Source: Agrobacterium tumefaciens (GTDB lineage: Bacteria; Pseudomonadota; Alphaproteobacteria; Rhizobiales; Rhizobiaceae). From it: a stretch of 64,000 nucleotides of DNA. Under the pieces are notes generated by a model, which worked only from the letters and a program-made list of their open reading frames with translations, had not been told where the DNA came from and made no database searches. The stretch is from the NCBI RefSeq assembly GCF_013318015.2, contig NZ_CP115841.1:1426001-1490000 (forward strand), given 5' to 3'. Below are positions 26,056 through 36,800 of the stretch, piece by piece. Within the stretch, counting starts at the first letter, position 1. Every line of letters starts with the position of its first letter. Both the position numbers and the translations under genes were made by a program.

Positions 26056-26811
26056 TTAGGCCGCTTCACCGATGATGTCGGCGTAACCATTGTTTTCCAG
26101 CTCCAGCGCCAGGGCCTTGTCGCCCGAACGGATGATCTTGCCCTTGTAGAGAACGTGAACGCTATCAGGCACGATGTAATCGAGCAGGCGCTGGTAGTGG
26201 GTGATGACGACAGTGGCGCGATCCGGCGACTTCAGCGCATTGACGCCATCAGCCACAATCTTCAGCGCGTCGATGTCGAGGCCGCTATCGGTTTCGTCGA
26301 GAACGCAGAGCTTCGGCTCCAGCAGTGCCATCTGCAGGATTTCGGCGCGCTTCTTCTCACCGCCGGAGAAACCGACGTTCAGCGGACGCTTCAGCATGTC
26401 CATGTCGATCTTCAGATCGCCGGCAGCTTCCTTGACGCGACGGATGAAGTCCGGCGTCGTAAGCTCGGCCTCGCCGCGCGCCTTGCGTTGCTCGTTCATA
26501 GCAACCTTGAGGAACTGCATGGTGGCAACACCCGGAATTTCGACGGGATACTGGAAGGCCAGGAAAATACCCTTGGCAGCGCGCTCGGCGGCATCCAGTT
26601 CCAGAATGCTTTCGCCGTTATAGAGGATGTCACCGGAGGTGACTTCATAGTCTTCGCGGCCCGACAGGATGTAGGACAGCGTCGATTTGCCGGAACCGTT
26701 CGGGCCCATGATGGCCGCAACTTCACCGGCAGCAACCTTAAGGTTGAGGCCCTTGATGATCTCGGTTTCGGTATCGGCGATCTTTGCGTGCAGGTCGATG
26801 ATTTCAAGCAT
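26056..26811 (-). CDS. sufC: SufC, Fe-S assembly ATPase
   Basis: A 251-residue ABC-type soluble ATPase that binds SufB and SufD. Walker A GPNGSGKSTLSYIL lies near residue 36, signature GFSGGEKKRAEILQ near 149 and Walker B LCVLDETDSGLDIDALK near 168; the E-T-D-S-G-L-D form is specific to SufC. Length matches the family. It lies 72 bases after sufB and 24 before sufD. Confidence 0.95.
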   Translation of the reverse strand: MLEIIDLHAKIADTETEIIKGLNLKVAAGEVAAIMGPNGSGKSTLSYILSGREDYEVTSGDILYNGESILELDAAERAAKGIFLAFQYPVEIPGVATMQFLKVAMNEQRKARGEAELTTPDFIRRVKEAAGDLKIDMDMLKRPLNVGFSGGEKKRAEILQMALLEPKLCVLDETDSGLDIDALKIVADGVNALKSPDRATVVITHYQRLLDYIVPDSVHVLYKGKIIRSGDKALALELENNGYADIIGEAA

Positions 26812-26883
26812 GGTTTTATCCTAAGAATAGTGTGAGCGAAGGTGCGCGAAACCGCGCACTCAAAGTGCGTATTCGTATGACGA

Positions 26884-28353
<1,470 letters not shown>

Positions 28354-28487
28354 GTCGTTCTCCAATCTCGCCGGAGCCAAGGTCCGGTGGCTTGTCAACG
28401 TATCAAGGCGGATAGCCGCCTTCATCCATCTTCGGGCAAATAATCCGGGCCCGTATAAACGGGGCGGAGCTTATACCCATGTAAGTG

Positions 28488-28537
28488 CGGGATGGCGCTT
28501 TTCACACATCCCGGCAAGCGGAAAATTGCTATTCCGC
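28488..28537 (-). promoter_or_regulatory. Hairpins in the sufS2-sufB gap
   Basis: In the 200-base gap there are two small inverted repeats: CGGGATG/CATCCCG (28488-28494 with 28507-28513) and GCGGAA/TTCCGC (28518-28523 with 28532-28537). Neither is followed by a strong T-run. They could attenuate or protect the RNA between the first gene and sufB, or mark an internal promoter region. Confidence 0.35.
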
Positions 28538-28553
28538 AATTCTTTGCCGCATT

Positions 28554-29723
28554 TTAAGCGGCCTGACCGGTCAGCCTGCGCCGCCCGGCAATTTTCGTAA
28601 AGGCTGCGAGCGCGTGCTCGATATCCGCCTCATCAGTCGCATGACCAAGGGAAATCCTGAGTGCGCCAAGCTTGGGATCGCGTCCCATCGCCGTCAGCAC
28701 ATGGCTTTCACCCACCTTGCCGGACGAGCAGGCCGAACCGGCCGAGAGCGCAATGCCTTCGATATCGAATGCAATCTGGCCCGTTTCCGCCTTCAAACCG
28801 GGCAAGGTGAAAAACGTGGTATTGCCGACACGGCCGACGTCCTCACCGTAGATGATCACGTCAGGCGCGACTGCCCGCATGCCGTCTTCCAGCCTTGCGC
28901 GCAGCGCTGCAAGACGCGTCGCTTCGGTCTCGAGGTTTTGCGCAGCAATAGCGGCGGCGGCACCGAAACCGATGACCGACAGGGTATTTTCAGTACCGGA
29001 ACGATGTCCCTTTTCCTGGCCACCACCATGGATCAGCGGCTTCGGCATCATCACCTCGCCGCGGGACACCAGCGCCCCAGCACCCTTCGGGCCACCAAGC
29101 TTGTGGGACGAGATCACAAGGAAATCGGCCTCCAATGCATTGATATCGAGCGGAACGCGGCCGGCAGCCTGCACGGCATCGACGACCATCAATCCCCCAG
29201 CTGCATGTGCAAGCCGCGCCGCTTCAGCCACCGGCTGAAGAATGCCGGTCTCATTATTGACCAGCATGCAGGCGACCATCGGCAGACCAGTGGACTTGTC
29301 GTGCGCTGACAGCAGCGCCTCAAGGGCCGCAAGATCGATGACACCCGTTGACGTAACGGGAATTTCCGTAACGTCAGCCTTGCCGAACCGGCCTCCTTCA
29401 CGAAAAGCCGGGTGTTCGATCGCCGAAACGTAAAGACGACCATAGCGCACGGGAGCGCGCCCCATCTTGAATTCAGGCGAAAGCACCAGATTGGCCGCTT
29501 CGGTCGCACCGCTCGTAAAGGTCACATGTGACGCCTGGGCGCCGCAGACCACAGCAACGTCACGACGCGCGGCCTCGACGGCCGCACGGGCTGCGCGCCC
29601 TTCCCGGTGTACGGAGGACGGATTACCCGTGATATCGAGAGCGCGGACAAGAGCATCCCGCACGGCAGGCAAAAGCGGCGCCGTGGCGTTCCAGTCCATA
29701 TATGTGCGCGTCAAAACCGTCAT
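28554..29723 (-). CDS. sufS2: Cysteine desulfurase, group I (NifS/IscS type), first gene of suf operon
   Basis: A 389-residue PLP enzyme. It has YMDWNATAPLLP near the start, the PLP-lysine motif VISSHKLGGPKGAGAL near residues 194-209 and the catalytic cysteine in the long, group-I loop LSAGSACSSGKVGESHVL near 325. This differs from the sufS1 product, which is group II, so the operon encodes one of each class. In Agrobacterium this first gene has been named sufS2. The ATG at 29723 (MTVLTRTYMD) is my choice; MDWNATAP at 29699 is an alternative. Promoter with IRO- and ICE-like sites lies upstream. Confidence 0.9.
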   Translation of the reverse strand: MTVLTRTYMDWNATAPLLPAVRDALVRALDITGNPSSVHREGRAARAAVEAARRDVAVVCGAQASHVTFTSGATEAANLVLSPEFKMGRAPVRYGRLYVSAIEHPAFREGGRFGKADVTEIPVTSTGVIDLAALEALLSAHDKSTGLPMVACMLVNNETGILQPVAEAARLAHAAGGLMVVDAVQAAGRVPLDINALEADFLVISSHKLGGPKGAGALVSRGEVMMPKPLIHGGGQEKGHRSGTENTLSVIGFGAAAAIAAQNLETEATRLAALRARLEDGMRAVAPDVIIYGEDVGRVGNTTFFTLPGLKAETGQIAFDIEGIALSAGSACSSGKVGESHVLTAMGRDPKLGALRISLGHATDEADIEHALAAFTKIAGRRRLTGQAA

Positions 29724-29809
29724 CGCGGAAAAGCTTCGCTCAATCTTCCATGCGCCAAAACGCATTTTTCTTGAAATTACAGTTGCGCTTGCCTTATGAC
29801 ACGGTCCGA

Positions 29810-29821
29810 GTGCTTAAGCAC
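29810..29821. promoter_or_regulatory. Perfect 12-base palindrome in the suf leader
   Basis: GTGCTTAAGCAC is a perfect palindrome about 87 bases before the sufS2 start codon, just downstream of the predicted transcription start. Role unknown; it could be an additional operator. Confidence 0.35.
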
Positions 29822-29829
29822 ACGCAAAG

Positions 29830-29846
29830 TTTCGAATTATTCTAAA
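29830..29846. promoter_or_regulatory. ICE-like (Irr) operator of the suf operon
   Basis: TTTCGAA-TTA-TTCTAAA on the plus strand reads TTTAGAA-TAA-TTCGAAA on the minus strand. It matches the ICE consensus TTTAGAA-N3-TTCTAAA at 13 of 14 positions. It lies at and just after the expected transcription start, a place where binding of Irr would block transcription. Confidence 0.6.
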
Positions 29847-29850
29847 CTGC

Positions 29851-29879
29851 GTTCTAGAAAAGATGACACAGTTCGTCAA
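29851..29879 (-). promoter_or_regulatory. suf operon promoter with IRO-like (RirA) box over the -35
   Basis: On the minus strand, TTGACG (29879-29874) and TAGAAC (29856-29851) are 17 bases apart. The -35 overlaps TGA-CGAACTGTG-TCA (29878-29864), an exact TGA-N9-TCA as in the rhizobial IRO box bound by the iron regulator RirA. Start of transcription would be near 29845. Confidence 0.6.
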
Positions 29880-29934
29880 GTCTTCTCGTCGGAAGAATGC
29901 GGTTGGAGAATGAAAAAACACGACCGGAGTACCA

Positions 29935-30612
29935 ATGCCCGAAGTCATTTTTAACGGCCCTGCGGGTCGCCTCGAAGGCCGTTATCAACCCTCCAAGGAA
30001 AAGAGCGCGCCGATAGCGATCATCCTTCATCCGCACCCGCAGTTCGGCGGCACGATGAACAACCAGATCGTTTATCAGCTCTTCTATCTTTTCCAGAAGC
30101 GCGGTTTCACGACGCTCCGGTTCAACTTCCGCTCCATCGGCCGCAGCCAGGGCGAGTTTGACCATGGCGCCGGCGAGCTTTCCGATGCCGCGTCCGCTCT
30201 CGACTGGGTGCAGAGCCTGCATCCCGATTCGAAAAGCTGCTGGGTCGCCGGTTATTCCTTCGGCGCCTGGATCGGCATGCAGCTTCTGATGCGTCGCCCG
30301 GAAATCGAAGGTTTCATGTCGATTGCGCCGCAGCCCAACACCTACGACTTCTCTTTCCTCGCCCCCTGCCCGTCTTCCGGCCTCATCATCAATGGCGACG
30401 CCGACAAGGTCGCGCCTGAAAAGGACGTCAACGGTCTGGTCGAAAAGCTGAAGACCCAGAAGGGCATCCTCATCACCCACCGCACCCTTCCCGGCGCCAA
30501 CCACTTCTTCAACGGCAAGGTTGATGAGCTGATGAGCGAATGCGAGGACTACCTCGACCGCCGCCTGAATGGCGAACTGGTTCCGGAACCGGCGGCGAAG
30601 CGCATTCGGTGA
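29935..30612 (+). CDS. Alpha/beta hydrolase
   Basis: A 225-residue soluble hydrolase of the dienelactone hydrolase-like family common in alphaproteobacteria. Seen: ILHPHPQFGGTMNNQIVYQL near residues 30-50, the nucleophile elbow VAGYSFGAWIGMQL with S about residue 105 in G-Y-S-F-G, the acid in INGDADKVAPEKD and the histidine in PGANHFFNGK, so a full Ser-Asp-His triad. Substrate unknown. It diverges from the suf operon with a 211-base shared spacer that carries the suf operators. Confidence 0.85.
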   Translation: MPEVIFNGPAGRLEGRYQPSKEKSAPIAIILHPHPQFGGTMNNQIVYQLFYLFQKRGFTTLRFNFRSIGRSQGEFDHGAGELSDAASALDWVQSLHPDSKSCWVAGYSFGAWIGMQLLMRRPEIEGFMSIAPQPNTYDFSFLAPCPSSGLIINGDADKVAPEKDVNGLVEKLKTQKGILITHRTLPGANHFFNGKVDELMSECEDYLDRRLNGELVPEPAAKRIR

Positions 30613-30660
30613 TTTAGGAGCGCAGCTTAGGTCAGTGTTGATCTACCTACAATGATCGAC

Positions 30661-30718
30661 GGCGGGCTTGGCTCACCCCCTCTGACCGGCAGGGCAGAGG
30701 GGAGGAGCCAAGCCCGCC
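30661..30718. terminator. Long two-tier inverted repeat between convergent genes
   Basis: GGCGGGCTTGGCTC (30661-30674) pairs perfectly with GAGCCAAGCCCGCC (30705-30718); inside, CCCCTCTG also pairs with CAGAGGGG. The total stem is about 22 base pairs. No T-run follows closely. It sits between the hydrolase gene and the convergent anmK, so it may be a factor-independent stop for both or a mobile palindromic repeat. Confidence 0.5.
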
Positions 30719-30727
30719 ATCGTCTAT

Positions 30728-31849
30728 TTACGCCCTGACCAAAACCCCACCCGTAACCGGCTCATTCACACCGGTCGTCCCCGGATAGGTTAGCGGCAGC
30801 CCCTTCAGCGATCGCACCGCCAGATAGGCCCAGGCCTCCGCCTCCATTGCCCCGCCGTCGAACCCCGCCTCTTCCGCCGCGATTACCCGCGCACCCTGCT
30901 TGGCAGCAAGGCTCGCAAACTCTTCCATGATAACAGGATTGAGCCGCCCGCCGCCGCAGATCACATAGGTCTTAGCCGCTTCCGGCAGATAGCTCGCCGA
31001 TTTGAGGATTGCGGCACCCGTCAGATGCGACAGCGTGCGTGCGCCGTCCGCCAGCGAAACCTCGCCCTTTTGCGGCGGCACGAAATCGCTGCGGTCAAGC
31101 GAGCGGCGGATATTGGCCGAGAAGAACGGGCTTTCCATGTAGCGCGTGACCAGCGAGGCAACGACGCTGCCGCCCGCCGCCGTCCTGCCGCCCTTGTCGA
31201 AGGCTTTGCCCGTATGCGCCTCGATCCACTGGTCGATCAGCATATTGCCGGGACCGCTGTCGAAAGCCGCAAGCCGCCCTCCCTCGCCGATATAGGTGAG
31301 ATTGGATATGCCGCCGATATTGACGAAGACGGCGGGCGTTTCGAAGCCATCAGGCAGATTGGCGGAGAGCGCCATGTGGTACGCAGGAATGAGCGGTGCG
31401 CCCTGCCCGCCATGCACCATGTCGTTGGCGCGCATGTCGTAAACCACATCGATACCGGTTTCCTCGGCCAGAAGTGCGCCGTCGCCGATCTGCACGGTCA
31501 ACGCCTCATCCGGCCGATGCAGCACCGTCTGGCCATGAAAACCGATCACGTCTATATCGCTGGCTTCAAGCCGGTGGCGGTGGAGGAAGGATTTGACTGC
31601 CGCCGCATGGGCAAGCGTCAGCTTGCGTTCCGCATCCGCGAGGTCACCCGGACGCTCGCGCCGTTCGCGAATGGCTTTGGCCGTAACCAGCGCCTTCTGC
31701 CACGTGGCGCGCAGGCCCGGATCATAGGGGAAATAACCGCTCGGCCCATGCCGGACCACGTTTTCGCCATCCGTGCGCAACAGGGCGATATCGATGCCGT
31801 CCATCGACGTCCCGCTCATCAGCCCGATTGCCGTTTTGACCTCGCCCAC
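30728..31849 (-). CDS. anmK: Anhydro-N-acetylmuramic acid kinase
   Basis: A 373-residue kinase of peptidoglycan recycling; it opens and phosphorylates 1,6-anhydroMurNAc to MurNAc-6-phosphate. The family start [19 protein letters not shown] is intact (residues about 6-24) and is followed by [31 protein letters not shown], and [14 protein letters not shown] near residues 176-189. GGGNP-like [15 protein letters not shown] is near 296. It diverges from tyrS with 150 bases between the two. Length is normal. Confidence 0.94.
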   Translation of the reverse strand: MGEVKTAIGLMSGTSMDGIDIALLRTDGENVVRHGPSGYFPYDPGLRATWQKALVTAKAIRERRERPGDLADAERKLTLAHAAAVKSFLHRHRLEASDIDVIGFHGQTVLHRPDEALTVQIGDGALLAEETGIDVVYDMRANDMVHGGQGAPLIPAYHMALSANLPDGFETPAVFVNIGGISNLTYIGEGGRLAAFDSGPGNMLIDQWIEAHTGKAFDKGGRTAAGGSVVASLVTRYMESPFFSANIRRSLDRSDFVPPQKGEVSLADGARTLSHLTGAAILKSASYLPEAAKTYVICGGGRLNPVIMEEFASLAAKQGARVIAAEEAGFDGGAMEAEAWAYLAVRSLKGLPLTYPGTTGVNEPVTGGVLVRA

Positions 31850-31999
31850 GCGCTGCTCCCTTTCAATATCGAATCATGCGGAGATGAATCGCCGTTATTC
31901 ATGGCCGAAACGGGTGCACTTTTCAAAAAACAATGGTAAAGCCCCCCGCGTTCATTGACAGACAATGACGGCAAAGGTCCAACCAGAAAGAAAAAGGTT

Positions 32000-33253
32000 A
32001 TGTCCAGGTTCAAGTCCGATTTCCTCCGCACGCTCGATGAGCGCGGCTTCATTCACCAGATCTCCGACGAGTCGGGTCTCGACGAACTGTTCGCCAAGGA
32101 AACCGTGACCGCCTATATCGGCTATGACCCGACGGCCTCCAGCCTGCATGTCGGCCACCTCACCCAGATCATGATGCTGCACTGGATGCAGAAGACCGGT
32201 CACCAGCCGATTTCGCTGATGGGCGGCGGCACCGGCATGGTCGGCGATCCCTCCTTCAAGGAGGAGGCCCGCAAGCTGATGACGATCGACATGATCGAGG
32301 ACAACATCACCTCGCTCAAGCACGTCTTCGCCAACTACCTCGATTACGATCGCGCGGAAAATCCGGCGCTGATGATCAACAATGCCGACTGGCTGCGTGG
32401 GCTCAACTACCTCGAATTCCTGCGCGACGTCGGCCGCCACTTCTCGGTCAACCGCATGCTGTCCTTCGACAGCGTGAAGACGCGCCTCGACCGCGAGCAG
32501 TCGCTGTCCTTCCTCGAATTCAATTACATGATCCTCCAGGCCTACGATTTCGTGGAGCTGAACCAGCGTACCGGCTGCCGCCTGCAGATGGGCGGCTCTG
32601 ACCAGTGGGGCAACATCATCAACGGCATCGACCTCGGTCACCGCATGGGGACACCGCAGCTCTATGCGCTGACCTCCCCGCTTTTGACCACCTCTTCGGG
32701 TGCGAAGATGGGCAAGTCCGCGTCTGGTGCCGTCTGGCTCAACAAGGACCTGCTGCCGGTCTATGATTTCTGGCAATACTGGCGCAACACGGAAGACGCG
32801 GACGTGGTTCGGTTCGCGAAGCTCTTCACCACGCTGCCGATGGATGAGATCGCACGCATCGCCGCCCTTGGCGGATCTGAGATCAACGAGGCGAAGAAAA
32901 TCCTCGCGACCGAAGTCACGGCTATCCTGCATGGCCGTGCCGCTGCCGAAGAAGCAGCCGAAACGGCGCGCAAGACTTTCGAGGAAGGCGCGCTTGCTGA
33001 AAACCTGCCCTCCATCGAGGTTCCGGCATCCGAACTCGATGCCGGCGTTGGCGTCCTGTCGCTCATCGTCCGCGCTGGCCTTGCCGGCTCGAATGGCGAA
33101 GCCCGCCGTCACGTTCAGGGCGGCGCGGTAAAGATCAACGACAAGGGCGTATCCGACGATCGCCAGATGATCGGTTCCGCCGAGATCACCGGCGATGGCA
33201 TCATCAAGCTTTCGGTTGGCAAGAAGAAGCACGTTCTCGTTCGCCCGGCGTAA
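32000..33253 (+). CDS. tyrS: Tyrosyl-tRNA synthetase
   Basis: A 417-residue class I aminoacyl-tRNA synthetase that charges tRNA-Tyr. [20 protein letters not shown] contains the HIGH-type motif (HVGH) near residue 49, and [13 protein letters not shown] the KMSKS-type motif near 236; the C-terminal S4-like RNA-binding domain ([17 protein letters not shown]) is present. The ATG at 32000 (MSRFKSDFL) with AAAAAGG upstream is preferred over a start 15 codons earlier that has no family support. A strong terminator follows. Confidence 0.96.
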   Translation: MSRFKSDFLRTLDERGFIHQISDESGLDELFAKETVTAYIGYDPTASSLHVGHLTQIMMLHWMQKTGHQPISLMGGGTGMVGDPSFKEEARKLMTIDMIEDNITSLKHVFANYLDYDRAENPALMINNADWLRGLNYLEFLRDVGRHFSVNRMLSFDSVKTRLDREQSLSFLEFNYMILQAYDFVELNQRTGCRLQMGGSDQWGNIINGIDLGHRMGTPQLYALTSPLLTTSSGAKMGKSASGAVWLNKDLLPVYDFWQYWRNTEDADVVRFAKLFTTLPMDEIARIAALGGSEINEAKKILATEVTAILHGRAAAEEAAETARKTFEEGALAENLPSIEVPASELDAGVGVLSLIVRAGLAGSNGEARRHVQGGAVKINDKGVSDDRQMIGSAEITGDGIIKLSVGKKKHVLVRPA

Positions 33254-33277
33254 CACCCGCGCAAATCATCAGATAAA

Positions 33278-33300
33278 GGGCCGCGGAAGCGGCCCTTTTT
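33278..33300. terminator. Bidirectional terminator of tyrS and the AsmA-like gene
   Basis: GGGCCGC-GGAA-GCGGCCC (33278-33295) followed by TTTTT, with AAA on the left giving T's on the other strand. The stop codon of the convergent AsmA-like gene begins within or next to the T-run. Confidence 0.8.
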
Positions 33301-36300
33301 ATTGAAACTCGAAAATCTGCCTGAAGACGCCGGGCGCTATCAGCGACAGCGGGTTTATAGTCAGCTTCGGCTGGTCCGTCTGGCCGGAAAGCTTGAAGGT
33401 GATGCCGAGCAGCCCCCGGTCGCGGCCGTTGCCGAGGAAGATGCCGATAAAGGGCAGCTCGCCGAACAGCCGGTTCAGGCCATAGGCGGGCATGAAGGTG
33501 CCGGTCATGTCCATACGGCCGTTCTGGTCTTTCAGCAGGCCCTGGAAGGTCGCACCGATCTGTTCGCCGCGCACCACGCCGTTTTCCACCGCAACCGAGC
33601 CGTTGACGTAAACGAGCCGGGCAAAACCGCGCTGGAATTTCTCCGAGCTGACATCGATATTGCGGCGGACCGCCGTGTTGAGGCTCCGGCCGTCATCGCC
33701 CGTCGGCGTGGCGACGATATCCTGAAGCTTCGCTTCGTTGACGACGGCGAAATTGCGCAGATCGAGCGAGCCGCTCCAGTCGCTGCCGTTGACGGTCGAG
33801 AGTGCGAGATTGAGAAGACCACCGCGAATGCGGGTGTAGATATTGGTGAAACGGGCAAGAGAACCGGCGTCGCTGCTGGTAAGCGTCACGGTTCCCGTCG
33901 CGCCGCGATTGGTCGTCTGAGCCACAACCGCCTGGCCCCTGCCTGTGACGCCGCGAAAATCAACCGAACGGACCTTGCCGTCACGCACACTGACATCGGC
34001 ACTGACATTGGAAAGGATCTCGTCATTAAAGCCGTAGACCTTGTCGAGTTGCGCCTTGATGGCAAGGGACGGCTGCGAACGCGATGTGCCATCACCTGCC
34101 CCTGAGGAACTGCGAAGCTTTGAGAGGAAAGGCCGGAGATCGGCAGATTTTCCCGAAGCGTTGATGCTGTATCCGTTTTTGGAGGCAGTGACGGCGACGG
34201 CGTAATTGTCGGAAGGTGACAATTGCACGCGGCTGAGATCGGCCGAAATCAGCCCGTTCTTGGTGAAGGTGACATCTCCGGCAGCGCCGAAGCCGTCCCC
34301 GGTTAGGGAGAAATCACTGATCGTCGTGCGGCCATCGCTGGTTTCCAGGGTAAAGGTCGCTTTTGCCGGAATACCGACGCCCTTGCTCCATCCAAGCCCC
34401 GGCAGAATGATAGACGCCTTCGCCAGATCGAGCTGTATCTCCTGACTTTTCGTATCCGCGCCATCGATTTCCACAACGGTCGTGCCGCCAAGAACCGTGG
34501 AAAGTTCCGGTGCAAGCTTGGCGACCTGCGTCTCGTTCAGGGTTGCTTTCAGCGATAGCGTTGGAGCAACGTCGCTATTCTTGCGCACCGGCTCCGTCAT
34601 CTCGATAGACATCGGCACATCGTCCACCCGGCCCTTGCCTTCAAGCTTGAGCTGCCGGTCGTTGATGGACATGAAACCGTCAAGCGCGGTCACCTTGCGG
34701 CCGGCAAACGGCTTTGTCAGCGACAGGTTCTTCAGATCTAGATCGGCCGTCCACACCGGCGGCGGTGGATTTTGGCTGGAAAGCATGCCGACGGTCAGCT
34801 TTGCATTCGCCGTCACGTCGCCGGTGAAGTCATCCGGCTTGAACTGCGTATCCTTGAGCGCATTGATAGGCTTCAGCGTCGCAAGCTCCGCCACGGCATC
34901 GGCCGAGCCCGAAACGTTCAACTCGAGATTTCCAAGCAGGGGCTTTGCATAGACGTCGGACATGGAGAACCGGCTGTCCTCCAGCGCAAGCGACCGATTG
35001 GAGGCGAAATAGGATGTCGCGTTCTTGAGATCGACATTCATCCGGCTGCCGACGAGATTGAAATGCGCATCAACGTCGCGCAGCGGCGGAATGTCTCCGG
35101 TGGTATTGAGACGCGTACCGTCGATATCGAAGCGGATCTGCATTTCGCTCTCGCCCAGCACCAGCGGGCAACCGGGACCGCACATCCGTCCCTGCGGAAT
35201 GAAGATCGCAATCGAGCCGTTTGTGACCGTGCCGCCATAAAGATTGGACACCACCCACTCGCGCGGCTTGTGCGCCATCCAGAACGGCCAAAGCTGCTTA
35301 ACCGCCGTGGCCTCCATCTTGGGAATCTGTCCGGCGAAACTGATTTCAGGCGAGCCCTGGCCGAAGCGGATTTTCAGCGAGCCTGCCATGTCTCCAAGAG
35401 GGCCGGTAACGTATAGCGAGGGAACCTCGAGCTGCCTGGTCGCGACATTGAATTGCCCGTCCGCCTTCAAGCTGAAAGGAACGGGTTCTTCGCCAGAGGC
35501 TTCAGCCGAAGCAACCGCATTGTCGATCCGCAGCGAAAGACCGAAGCCCTCTTGGGTATCCGTGATTTCCCCAGTGACCGGAATAGCCGTTCGCCCAAGG
35601 TCGATCCGCGAATTCCCAATGACAAGACTGCTTTTCTGAAAATCGTAGCGCGCGTTGACGGTGCCGGCAGTGAAGGGTTGAGCCTCGCCGCCGATAAGAA
35701 GCATTCCATTGCCCATGCCGAGTGAGATTTCCAGCCGCGGCTCATGTCCGGGCATGGAACGCCGGGCGAGGATGCTGACACCGGTCTTGACGTTCAGCCC
35801 CTCATGAAGATTGCCTTCAGGATCGAATTTTTCCAGAAAAGGACCGATGTCGAAACCGTCGATGCGCGCGTCGAAACCGTCGATCACACCGCCTGATCCC
35901 GATGTCTTTAGCGACAGGCTGGCGATTTCGCCGTTAAACAGCGTTTCACCCTCAAGCGAATATCCGCCCTGCTGGTCAGGGGTCAACGAAAGCTCGCGCA
36001 CTTCAACGACGCGTGGCTTGCCGGCTTCGCTCGGTGGCAAGTGGATCGAGACGCTGGAAATATCGATTTCCTCGGTTCCGCTGCTTAAAAACGCCTGCGC
36101 CAATTTGTCTAGCTGGGAAAACGCCGCCTGCAACTGCTGCGGCACCGCGTCCAGCCGGATGCTGGCGAGATCGAAACCGTTACCCTTGGGCAAAAGGGCC
36201 GTATCGAGTTCCATCCCGTCGGCCTCGAGGCTTTGCACGGAGACGCGTCCGGTCAAAAGCGCTAGCGGATCGAGCGCCATGCCGATAGCCCTTGCCCGGC

Positions 36301-36682
36301 TCAAATGCTGGCCGGATTCCTTCTCGACGATATCCACATCCTCGGCCACCAGCGCAAGCCGCAGCCCGGTCGAGAACCTGATGGCGGACGAACCGATTCG
36401 CGCGCTGTAGTGGGGTCCGAGCGCCCGTTCGAGCGCCTGCTGCGCCTGGCTGGAAAGGGCATTGTCGATCGATCCGGTTTCGACGGAGACAATGATGCCG
36501 CCGATGGACAAGAAGGCCAGTACGAAAAGAGCAGCGAAAATCTTGATGAGAGCACGCGCCATGGAGCGCGGCGCCGGGCAATGCACGATGAGAGGATCTT
36601 CGGCCTGCGCCGAAGGAAGATCATGCAGCGCAACGATATCGCGCTTGCTGAACTTGACCTTTTCACCCCTTACTTCAGCCAT
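33299..36682 (-). CDS. Large AsmA-like/DUF3971 envelope protein
   Basis: A 1127-residue protein anchored in the inner membrane by a helix at about residues 42-66 (MARALIKIFAALFVLAFLSI) after a short cytoplasmic N-terminus. The rest is periplasmic and beta-rich, with DUF3971 in the middle and an AsmA-like C-terminal region (SSEKFQRGFARLVYVNGSVA, GLLKDQNGRMDMTGTFMPAY, GLLGITFKLSG). Proteins of this class (YhdP/TamB/AsmA) are thought to form bridges that move phospholipids to the outer membrane. Its stop codon lies within the terminator shared with tyrS. It diverges from bcp with 118 bases between. Confidence 0.82.
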   Translation of the reverse strand: MAEVRGEKVKFSKRDIVALHDLPSAQAEDPLIVHCPAPRSMARALIKIFAALFVLAFLSIGGIIVSVETGSIDNALSSQAQQALERALGPHYSARIGSSAIRFSTGLRLALVAEDVDIVEKESGQHLSRARAIGMALDPLALLTGRVSVQSLEADGMELDTALLPKGNGFDLASIRLDAVPQQLQAAFSQLDKLAQAFLSSGTEEIDISSVSIHLPPSEAGKPRVVEVRELSLTPDQQGGYSLEGETLFNGEIASLSLKTSGSGGVIDGFDARIDGFDIGPFLEKFDPEGNLHEGLNVKTGVSILARRSMPGHEPRLEISLGMGNGMLLIGGEAQPFTAGTVNARYDFQKSSLVIGNSRIDLGRTAIPVTGEITDTQEGFGLSLRIDNAVASAEASGEEPVPFSLKADGQFNVATRQLEVPSLYVTGPLGDMAGSLKIRFGQGSPEISFAGQIPKMEATAVKQLWPFWMAHKPREWVVSNLYGGTVTNGSIAIFIPQGRMCGPGCPLVLGESEMQIRFDIDGTRLNTTGDIPPLRDVDAHFNLVGSRMNVDLKNATSYFASNRSLALEDSRFSMSDVYAKPLLGNLELNVSGSADAVAELATLKPINALKDTQFKPDDFTGDVTANAKLTVGMLSSQNPPPPVWTADLDLKNLSLTKPFAGRKVTALDGFMSINDRQLKLEGKGRVDDVPMSIEMTEPVRKNSDVAPTLSLKATLNETQVAKLAPELSTVLGGTTVVEIDGADTKSQEIQLDLAKASIILPGLGWSKGVGIPAKATFTLETSDGRTTISDFSLTGDGFGAAGDVTFTKNGLISADLSRVQLSPSDNYAVAVTASKNGYSINASGKSADLRPFLSKLRSSSGAGDGTSRSQPSLAIKAQLDKVYGFNDEILSNVSADVSVRDGKVRSVDFRGVTGRGQAVVAQTTNRGATGTVTLTSSDAGSLARFTNIYTRIRGGLLNLALSTVNGSDWSGSLDLRNFAVVNEAKLQDIVATPTGDDGRSLNTAVRRNIDVSSEKFQRGFARLVYVNGSVAVENGVVRGEQIGATFQGLLKDQNGRMDMTGTFMPAYGLNRLFGELPFIGIFLGNGRDRGLLGITFKLSGQTDQPKLTINPLSLIAPGVFRQIFEFQ

Positions 36683-36800
36683 ACGCCCGTGTTTGCCCCT
36701 GAATAGCTTTTGTTTCGCCTCAACACTGGACGACGCCCGGTTTCGCTATATATCGAATGTGGCGACTTTCACTCAACATCCCGGCGAAAGAAAGATGATT

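Noticed and set aside
24766..26835. A 689-residue open frame on the plus strand opposite sufD and sufC
   Set aside because: SufC and SufD motifs are complete on the minus strand; the opposite frame is rich in His/Arg/Asp as expected of a shadow.
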